From Saccharicrinis sp963675435 (GTDB lineage Bacteria; Bacteroidota; Bacteroidia; Bacteroidales; Marinilabiliaceae), in NCBI GenBank assembly GCA_963675435.1, contig OY776216.1:1302001-1366000 (forward strand): DNA of 64,000 bases. The letters are read 5' to 3'. The notes below the pieces were generated by a model. That model was not told the DNA's origin and did no database searches. It saw nothing but the letters and a program-made list of their open reading frames with translations. A program made the translations under genes and the position numbers. Positions 8,273-14,933 of the stretch are shown piece after piece (within the stretch, counting starts at the first letter, position 1; each line of letters begins with the position of its first letter).

Positions 8273-9273
8273 TTATTCAAAAACATCATAATTACCTGCT
8301 GCTTTATTTATAGAAGTTTCCTTATCTTCAAATATAAGCTTTAGTGTATTCCTTCTCCATTGAATCTTTTTTATAAAATCTTTGTAATTGAGATTTTGCC
8401 ATTCAAAATCTAACTTTTTTGCTGTGTTAGGTCCAATGTAGCAATAAGCAGCTTCTGCAACTTTTTTATTAGTATTCTTCTTTTTATATTTTATATCAGT
8501 TCTGTTCGCTAGTAACCTAACTCCATTTATTGAACATTCACTTTTAATTTGATCAATTATGTTGTTGTATTCATTAATCTGATGATCTGTTATTGCAGCT
8601 GAGTATGAGCCTCCAATATTCAAGACCGGACGAATTTGCAATGTTGATATGTTATATGTTTTAAATACTTTGAAAAAGTCTTTTAATTCAGATAAGTTTT
8701 TTGTGTTTACAGTGTAGTTAATTCTTAACTCAGGTTTAGATAATTTATGTTGGGATTTTGTTGAATTGATATTGTCTAGTAAATTAATAAATCTCTGATA
8801 ATTGGAATTCTTCATAAAGTATTCGTAATTTTCTATATAAACACCATGGCATGAAATAGTTATTTTATCAACTTCGGAAACTACTAATTTTTCTATTTGG
8901 TCTTCTGATAATAATTGACCATTTGTGACAATTCCAATATTAGGAACTTTATGCTTTTGTGCAAGTTCTATTAATTTAATAAAACCTCTGTGGGTTGTAG
9001 GTTCTGCACCACATCCAACATAAACCTGAAAGGCATAAGGGAATAAGACACGTGCAATATCTTCAAATTCTGATTCTGGAATTAATCCTTTATTAGATTT
9101 TCTGTATGAAGGAGAACTGAAATAACACATTCTACAAAATAAATTACAATTAAAAGAAGGGTCAATTCTTATGGAGAGATGTCGTTTGCCTAAAATATTT
9201 AATATATTCCAATTACTTTCAAAGATTGACTTTTAATTTTCCTACTTATTTTTAATAATGTATAAAATTTCAT
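8273..9273 (-). pseudogene. Radical SAM protein, frameshifted near its N-terminus
   Basis: The long frame from Met at 9130 starts in the middle of the radical SAM cluster motif. Reading upstream in the same frame gives CNLFCRMC (9148-9125), a perfect CxxxCxxC, preceded by GKRHLSIRIDPSFN, but this frame has no ATG, GTG or TTG before a stop at 9235. In another frame an ATG at 9273 gives MKFYTLLKISRK and then SLKVIGIY before a stop at 9199. Joining both with a one-base change near 9190-9210 restores a normal N-terminus of about 330 residues in total. The body has the TNGQ segment and alternating strands typical of the family. It is either a sequencing error or a recent pseudogene. Substrate unknown; it faces the DAHP synthase gene. 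Confidence 0.75.
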
Positions 9274-9632
9274 GTGTTTATAAATTTGATTATAAATGTT
9301 ACAAGGAAATTGTTAGAGAGACATGAGTACCCTCTTGTGTGAGAAATCGCTTCTTTTGACTCATTTCATCTATTAATTTGTGATTTGTATTGTCACATTT
9401 ATTGTGTCTTTTTTTTAAACTCGAAAGTAATAATGTTATTATTTCTTGACTTCAAAAGAATTAGTATTTCATTTGCCGAGATGTTGAGGTTTGGTAAGTA
9501 CTAAAAAATGAGTTTAAATAAAATCCTTTTTCATTACTTAAAAGAAGGATTGTGTAAAGTGTTGATATGTAGGGTTTACGGCTTGATTGTTGAAAGGATG
9601 GTTGTGTAATTGTTAATAATATGATTTTACTA
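9274..9632. other. Non-coding spacer upstream of ileS
   Basis: About 360 AT-rich bases between the divergent radical SAM gene and the ileS promoter. An imperfect hairpin around 9423-9445 (GAAAGTAATAA pairing with TTATTATTTC) is the only structure seen. No ORF of interest, tRNA or riboswitch-like signature was recognised. The minus-strand promoter of the radical SAM gene must lie here but was not identified. Confidence 0.5.
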
Positions 9633-9663
9633 TTGGCATTGATATATTGAACTATTATATTTG
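9633..9663 (+). promoter_or_regulatory. Promoter of ileS (Bacteroidota primary sigma type)
   Basis: TTG at 9633-9635 and TATATTTG at 9656-9663 are separated by 20 bases, matching the TTG-N19/20-TAnnTTTG consensus. Transcription should start a few bases downstream, giving a leader of about 30 bases before the ileS ATG at 9699. Confidence 0.7.
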
Positions 9664-9698
9664 TACACTTTTTAAAAACTAGGTGAATTACATATATA

Positions 9699-12600
9699 AT
9701 GAGTGCTAAGTTTAAGGAATATAGGGGGTTAGATCTTTCTCAGGTAAATAAAGATGTATTAAAAGAATGGGAAGCTAATCAAACATTTGAGAAAAGTGTT
9801 ACTACAAGAAAGGGAAATTCAACTTTTGTTTTCTATGAAGGGCCACCTTCAGCTAACGGAATGCCTGGAATTCACCATGTCATTTCACGCTCATTAAAAG
9901 ATATTGTTTGTCGTTATAAAACCCAACAAGGTTTCGAAGTTAAAAGAAAAGCTGGTTGGGATACTCACGGACTTCCAGTAGAGTTAGGTGTTGAGAAATC
10001 TTTAGGTATTACCAAGGAAGATATTGGTAAAAAGATTTCTGTAGCAGAATATAATGCAGCTTGCCGTAAAGATGTGATGAAATTTACAGGTAAGTGGAAA
10101 GATTTAACTCATAAAATGGGATATTGGGTTGATATGGAAGATCCATATATTACCTATGATAATAAGTACATCGAAACATTGTGGTACTTATTAAAAGAAT
10201 TATACAATAAAGGATTTTTATATAAAGGCTTTACTATTCAGCCTTATTCACCAGCAGCAGGGACAGGTTTAAGTACCCATGAGTTGAATCAACCGGGTTG
10301 CTATCGTGATGTTAAAGATACCACATGTACTGCTCAGTTTAAAGTGGTTAAAAATGAAGCGTCAGAATTTTTATATAAAGGAGTAGACAACGAATTGTTC
10401 TTTTTAGCATGGACGACTACACCTTGGACTTTGCCTTCAAATACGGCGTTAGCTGTTGGACCACAAGTTACTTATCAAAAAGTAAAAACTTTTAATCCAT
10501 ATACAGGGAAGCCAATAGTTGTTGTTTTGGCTAAGAATTTAGTCTCGGCATATTTTAATTCGAAAAATGCAGAACTTTCATTTGATGAGTATCAACCAGG
10601 AGATAAAAAAGTTCCTTTTGAAATAATGGAAGAGGAATTCACCGGCAAAGATTTAGCCGGAGTTACTTATGAACAATTGATTCCTTGGATCAAACCTGAT
10701 GGTGATGCATTTAAGGTTATTGTTGGAGATTACGTAACAACTGAAGATGGTACCGGTATTGTGCATATCGCACCAACTTTTGGTGCAGATGATGATCGAG
10801 TAGCTAAAGCAGCAGGAATTGCGCCATTGATCCTGATTGACAAAGACGGGAAGCAAAATCCTATGGTTGATAAGACTGGAAAGTACTTTTTGATTAAGGA
10901 TTTAGATGCTGATTTTGTGAAGAATTTTGTGAATCTAGATGCATACATGGAATATGCAGGAAGATTTGTAAAAAATGATTACGATGAAAAGTTAACAGAA
11001 AAAGATCCAACTTTAGATGTGGATATTTCTGTAATGTTGAAGTTGGAAAATAAAGCTTTTCGAGTAGAAAAGCATACGCATAATTACCCTCATTGTTGGA
11101 GAACAGATAAGCCTGTATTGTATTATCCTTTAGATTCGTGGTTTATCAAAACAACCGCTGTTAAGGAGCGTATGATGGAATTAAATATTACCATCAACTG
11201 GAAGCCAGAGTCAACCGGAACAGGACGTTTTGGTAAATGGTTGGAGAATTTGGTAGACTGGAATTTATCTCGTTCTCGTTATTGGGGAACTCCACTTCCT
11301 ATCTGGAGAACGGAGGATGGGAAAAGTGAAAAATGTATTGGTTCTGTTGAAGAATTGGTTGCTGAAATCGAAAAAGCTGTAACAGCTGGAGTAATGGATA
11401 AAAATCCATTTGGTGATTTTAAAGCTGGCGATTTTTCGAAAGATAACTATGATAAAGTAGATCTTCATCGTCCTTATGTTGATGATATTATATTAGTAAG
11501 TGAGGATGGTGAAAAGATGTTTAGAGAATCTGATTTAATTGATGTTTGGTTTGATTCGGGTGCAATGCCTTATGCACAAATGCATTATCCATTCGAAACA
11601 GAAGCCCCATCTATCTTCCCCCAAGGGGAAGGAACCGTTTCTGCAAAATATCAGACGGCAAGGAATTCGATGTATGATGTTTTGAAAGAGTTAGCTGAGG
11701 AGAAAAGGAAAAATCAGACAGAAGCTGAACAGTTATTGTGGGAAGCATTAAGAGGTAAAAAGTTAGAGGGATATAAATTCAGACGTCAACATGTAATTGA
11801 TGAGTTTATTGTTGATTTTGTTTGTTTGAGTAAAAAACTGGTTGTTGAAGTTGATGGAGGGTACCACAATAAACCTGAAATTAAAGAAGCAGATGTATTA
11901 AGAACTAATATTCTAAACGAATTAGGTTATAAAGTAATAAGATATACCAATGAGCAGGTAATAGGAGACCTTGAATCAGTATTGGAGCAAATCCATAAAG
12001 AGTTTCAATCTTCCACCCATTTGGGGGGATCGAGGGGGGCTTTAATATTCCCAGCTGATTTTATTGCAGAAGGAGTAGATCAAACAAGGGGGTGGTTCTT
12101 TACTTTGCATGCATTGGGAACCATGTTGTTTGATTCAGTAGCATTTAAGAATATTATTTCCAATGGTCTTGTTTTAGATAAGAATGGAAATAAAATGTCT
12201 AAGCGCTTAGGGAATGCTGTGGATCCATTTGAAACGATTGAAAAATTTGGGTCAGATCCATTACGTTGGTATATGATTACCAATGCACAGCCTTGGGATA
12301 ATTTAAAGTTTGACCAAAATGGAATTGATGAAGTGATGCGTAAGTTCTTCGGAACACTTTATAATACATATTCATTCTTTGCATTGTATGCAAATGTGGA
12401 TGGTTTTACCGGGAAAGAGGAGCAAGTAGCTATTGAAGAAAGACCAGAAATAGATCGATGGGTTATTTCTTTATTGAATACTTTAATTAAAGATGTAACT
12501 GAAAGTTTTGAGGCGTATGAGCCAACAAAAGCAGGTCGAGCTATCCAAAATTTTGTTACTGAAAATTTAAGTAACTGGTATGTTCGATTAAACAGAAAAC

Positions 12601-13565
12601 GATTCTGGGGTGGAGAGTATTCCAAAGATAAAATTTCAGCTTACCAGACATTGTATACATGCTTAGAAACAATAGCTATATTGTCTGCACCAATTGCTCC
12701 TTTCTATATGGATCAATTGTATAAAGATTTGACTTCGGTTTCTGATAATAATGCTTTAGAGTCAGTGCATTTAACATTGTTCCCTAAAGCCGATGAAACA
12801 AAAATTGATAAGGCCTTAGAGCAACGAATGCTGTATGCTCAAGGAATATCTTCAATGGTTCTGGCATTGCGACGTAAGGAGAGCTTAAAAGTAAGACAGC
12901 CATTACAAAAGATAATGATTCCTATTTTAGATAAGGAATTTCATGATCAGGTTGAGAAAATAAAGGATTTGGTTTTATCTGAAGTAAATGTTAAAGAAAT
13001 GGAGTTTTTAACAGATACCACTGGAGTATTGGTTAAAAGGATAAAGCCAAATTTTAAAACGCTGGGTCCTAAATATGGGAAAATGATGAAGCAGATTGCT
13101 GCATTCGTTAACCAAATGACTCAGGAAGATATTGCTTTAATTGAAAAAGATAGTAAGATTAATGCAACAATTAATGAAGAAACTGTTGAGCTTTCAATTG
13201 AAGATGTTGAAATTATGTCCGAAGATATACCAGGTTGGTTGGTAGCAAGTGAAGGTAAATTAACAGTCGCATTAGATATTAATGTTACAGAAGAGTTAAA
13301 GCAAGAAGGTATTGCCAGAGAATTTATAAACAGAATTCAAAACCTTAGAAAAGATTCAGGTTTTGATGTAACAGATAAAATAATTCTGAAAATACAGAAA
13401 AATGAGGCGATAAATGACTCGGTAATCAACTATAAAGATTATATTGCGTCTCAAACCTTGGCCGAGGAGCTAAATCTTGTAGATTCATGTAACGAAACCG
13501 AAGGTAAACTCGTAGAAATTGATAATAATGTCGAGACCTACATCTGTGTGAGTAAAAAAGCATAG
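9699..13565 (+). CDS. ileS: Isoleucyl-tRNA synthetase with an in-frame DUF559 nuclease insertion
   Basis: Charges tRNA-Ile with isoleucine. Class I signatures are present: the HIGH-region GMPGIHHV near residues 54-61, WDTHGLPVE, the WTTTPWTLPSN editing-domain motif, WFDSGAMPYAQ, and KMSKR at 832-836. The 1288-residue length is about 146 more than expected, and the excess is one block at about residues 636-781 between HYPFETE and IFPADFIAEG, normally almost contiguous. The block encodes a DUF559 domain. Removing it leaves about 1142 residues, normal for this phylum's long IleRS. The reading frame is intact through both junctions and no intein splice motifs are visible. The gene is followed 23 bases later by the TraR/DksA-like gene. 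Confidence 0.95.
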   Translation: MSAKFKEYRGLDLSQVNKDVLKEWEANQTFEKSVTTRKGNSTFVFYEGPPSANGMPGIHHVISRSLKDIVCRYKTQQGFEVKRKAGWDTHGLPVELGVEKSLGITKEDIGKKISVAEYNAACRKDVMKFTGKWKDLTHKMGYWVDMEDPYITYDNKYIETLWYLLKELYNKGFLYKGFTIQPYSPAAGTGLSTHELNQPGCYRDVKDTTCTAQFKVVKNEASEFLYKGVDNELFFLAWTTTPWTLPSNTALAVGPQVTYQKVKTFNPYTGKPIVVVLAKNLVSAYFNSKNAELSFDEYQPGDKKVPFEIMEEEFTGKDLAGVTYEQLIPWIKPDGDAFKVIVGDYVTTEDGTGIVHIAPTFGADDDRVAKAAGIAPLILIDKDGKQNPMVDKTGKYFLIKDLDADFVKNFVNLDAYMEYAGRFVKNDYDEKLTEKDPTLDVDISVMLKLENKAFRVEKHTHNYPHCWRTDKPVLYYPLDSWFIKTTAVKERMMELNITINWKPESTGTGRFGKWLENLVDWNLSRSRYWGTPLPIWRTEDGKSEKCIGSVEELVAEIEKAVTAGVMDKNPFGDFKAGDFSKDNYDKVDLHRPYVDDIILVSEDGEKMFRESDLIDVWFDSGAMPYAQMHYPFETEAPSIFPQGEGTVSAKYQTARNSMYDVLKELAEEKRKNQTEAEQLLWEALRGKKLEGYKFRRQHVIDEFIVDFVCLSKKLVVEVDGGYHNKPEIKEADVLRTNILNELGYKVIRYTNEQVIGDLESVLEQIHKEFQSSTHLGGSRGALIFPADFIAEGVDQTRGWFFTLHALGTMLFDSVAFKNIISNGLVLDKNGNKMSKRLGNAVDPFETIEKFGSDPLRWYMITNAQPWDNLKFDQNGIDEVMRKFFGTLYNTYSFFALYANVDGFTGKEEQVAIEERPEIDRWVISLLNTLIKDVTESFEAYEPTKAGRAIQNFVTENLSNWYVRLNRKRFWGGEYSKDKISAYQTLYTCLETIAILSAPIAPFYMDQLYKDLTSVSDNNALESVHLTLFPKADETKIDKALEQRMLYAQGISSMVLALRRKESLKVRQPLQKIMIPILDKEFHDQVEKIKDLVLSEVNVKEMEFLTDTTGVLVKRIKPNFKTLGPKYGKMMKQIAAFVNQMTQEDIALIEKDSKINATINEETVELSIEDVEIMSEDIPGWLVASEGKLTVALDINVTEELKQEGIAREFINRIQNLRKDSGFDVTDKIILKIQKNEAINDSVINYKDYIASQTLAEELNLVDSCNETEGKLVEIDNNVETYICVSKKA
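11603..11631 (+). repeat. Left terminal repeat and hairpin of the ileS insertion
   Basis: Bases 11603-11624 are, when reverse-complemented, similar to 12021-12041, with shared TTGGGGG and GGGGCT blocks. Within it CTTCCCC (11615-11621), CAA loop and GGGGAAG (11625-11631) form a perfect 7-bp hairpin. The G/C richness contrasts sharply with the surrounding gene. Confidence 0.65.
12021..12041 (+). repeat. Right terminal repeat of the ileS insertion
   Basis: A G-rich 21-base block with two runs of six G, related as an imperfect inverted repeat to 11603-11624. It is immediately followed by the resumed IleRS sequence (IFPADF). Confidence 0.6.
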
Positions 13566-13588
13566 TATGAAACTCAAATTTAACTGTT

Positions 13589-13966
13589 ATGACAGAGAAA
13601 ACTAGATATTCCGATGAAGAGTTGCAAGAGTTTAAACAGATAATTGTTGCAAAGCTTGACAAAGCAAAGAAAGATTACGAATTGCTTCGAAATACTATAA
13701 CTCATGGTGATGGAAATGATACTCAGGATACATCGCCAACATTTAAAGTTTTAGAAGAAGGAGCAGCAGTGCTTTCAAAAGAAGAAGCTGGTAAATTAGC
13801 TCAGCGTCAGTTGAAATTTATTCAACATTTACAAGCAGCATTGGTTCGTATTGAGAATAAAACTTATGGTGTGTGCAGAGAAACTGGAAAATTAATCTCT
13901 AAAGAACGACTTAGAGCGGTTCCACATGCAACATTAAGTATAGATGCTAAAAGAAACCAAAAATAA
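13589..13966 (+). CDS. TraR/DksA family transcriptional regulator
   Basis: A 125-residue protein with an N-terminal coiled-coil region and the C-terminal TraR/DksA signature YGVCRETGKLISKERLRAVPHATL. DksA-type proteins bind in the RNA polymerase secondary channel. Only one Cys of the four-Cys zinc site of classical DksA remains, so it probably folds without zinc. It lies between ileS (23 bases) and lspA, an arrangement typical of Bacteroidota. Confidence 0.88.
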   Translation: MTEKTRYSDEELQEFKQIIVAKLDKAKKDYELLRNTITHGDGNDTQDTSPTFKVLEEGAAVLSKEEAGKLAQRQLKFIQHLQAALVRIENKTYGVCRETGKLISKERLRAVPHATLSIDAKRNQK

Positions 13967-14095
13967 ATCACTTATTGCTCTCCTTGTAGATGATACTATG
14001 AGGAGAATAACTAAATAAATATTGGAGTTTATCCAATACATATAATTTAATACCAAAAAGTTAGCTATAGAATATTTTTCGGTTAAGGATATTTT

Positions 14096-14719
14096 ATGGC
14101 AAAAAATCATTCCAGAATGCATTCACTGTTAAAAAAACCATTTGTAATTGTTCTATTGGTTCTGTGTATTGATCAGGCACTAAAAATATGGGTAAAGACT
14201 CATATGATGATTGGTCAGGAGTATAAAATAATTGGAGATTGGTTTATCATACATTTTATTGAAAATAACGGAATGGCTTTTGGAATGGAGCTAGCCGGTA
14301 AATTTGGTAAAATTATTTTAAGTGTTTTTCGAATAGTTGCAGTTGTTGGAATTGCTTACTACTTAAAACAGTTGTCTAAAAAGGATGTTTCTTACGGACT
14401 GATCTTTAGTATTTCATTAGTTTTAGCAGGAGCAATTGGTAATATCATAGATAGCGCCTTTTATGGTATGATATTTAATGATAGTTATCCTCAAGTAGCC
14501 TCCTTATTTCCTGCTGAAGGAGGTTATTCATCCTTTCTTCATGGTAAAGTAGTGGATATGTTTTACTTCCCAATAATAGAAGGGAATTTTCCTTCATGGA
14601 TACCTAAATGGGGAGGTGAGCATTTTATCTTTTTTCGTCCTGTTTTTAATGTTGCAGACTCTGCCATAACAATAGGAATTGCCATTATTTTGATTTTTCA
14701 TCGTAAATATTTTAAATAA
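14096..14719 (+). CDS. lspA: Lipoprotein signal peptidase (signal peptidase II)
   Basis: Inner-membrane aspartyl protease that removes signal peptides of lipoproteins. The 207-residue product has four hydrophobic segments and both catalytic Asp motifs: Asp119 in GAIGNIIDSAFYG and Asp188 in FNVADSAITIG, plus the ENNGMAFGM loop. It is longer than E. coli LspA because of a loop between the third and fourth membrane segments, common in this phylum. The ileS-lspA linkage is widely conserved. Confidence 0.95.
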   Translation: MAKNHSRMHSLLKKPFVIVLLVLCIDQALKIWVKTHMMIGQEYKIIGDWFIIHFIENNGMAFGMELAGKFGKIILSVFRIVAVVGIAYYLKQLSKKDVSYGLIFSISLVLAGAIGNIIDSAFYGMIFNDSYPQVASLFPAEGGYSSFLHGKVVDMFYFPIIEGNFPSWIPKWGGEHFIFFRPVFNVADSAITIGIAIILIFHRKYFK

Positions 14720-14770
14720 TAAAATTAAAGTGACTATAAGTGGAATATCTATGTTCAATTGTCTTGAATT

Positions 14771-14800
14771 TTGATATTGTATTTAAAAGTGTGAACTTTG
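14771..14800 (+). promoter_or_regulatory. Probable promoter of the polysaccharide locus
   Basis: TTG at 14771-14773 and GAACTTTG at 14793-14800 are spaced by 19 bases; the -7 element differs from TAnnTTTG at one base. Start of transcription near 14806 would leave a leader of about 125 bases containing two hairpins before the Wza-like gene. Confidence 0.5.
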
Positions 14801-14842
14801 CATGCTGTTTTCTAAATAAAGGAGACGCTAAAACATAAAAAT

Positions 14843-14907
14843 ATCCGTTATACTAGCGGATTGATAGTTTTTTTTAACTTCTTGATCCAATTGTGTGACT
14901 CAAGAAG
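14843..14907 (+). promoter_or_regulatory. Leader hairpins, possible attenuator of the polysaccharide operon
   Basis: ATCCGTTA (14843-14850), loop TAC, TAGCGGAT (14854-14861) form an 8-bp stem including one G-U pair, followed after six bases by eight T (14868-14875). A second stem, CTTCTTGA (14878-14885) with TCAAGAAG (14900-14907), follows. The first resembles an intrinsic terminator placed inside the leader, which would make it an attenuator. No UpxY/NusG-like antiterminator gene is in the window. Confidence 0.4.
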
Positions 14908-14933
14908 CGAAGCGTACTCATAAATGAACAAAA

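Larger units (their letters stand above)
11603..12041 (+). mobile_element. In-frame DUF559 endonuclease cassette inside ileS
   Basis: About 438 bases (146 codons, residues 636-781 of IleRS) that look inserted. The core matches the DUF559/Vsr-like PD-(D/E)XK family: TEAEQLLWEALR from residue 674, GYKFRRQH, Asp706 in FIVDFVC, Glu717 and Asp719 in VVEVDGGYH with His723, then LRTNILNELGYKVIRY. All likely catalytic residues are kept. The ends are G/C-rich, unlike the AT-rich host gene, and form an imperfect inverted repeat. Length divisible by three keeps the synthetase frame. Inference: a selfish or formerly mobile nuclease element, comparable in behaviour to palindromic elements that insert inside bacterial genes. 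Confidence 0.75.

Noticed and set aside
9423..9445. Small RNA or terminator upstream of ileS
   Set aside because: The hairpin is AT-only and imperfect, with no T tract or promoter that would define a transcript.
11604..12041. Intein inside IleRS
   Set aside because: The inserted block lacks the Cys/Ser at the N-junction and the His-Asn plus Cys/Ser/Thr at the C-junction required for splicing, and it is too short to include a HINT domain plus a nuclease.
10653..12625. Several minus-strand frames of 65-90 codons within ileS
   Set aside because: They are antisense shadows of a conserved gene, without domain similarity or start signals.
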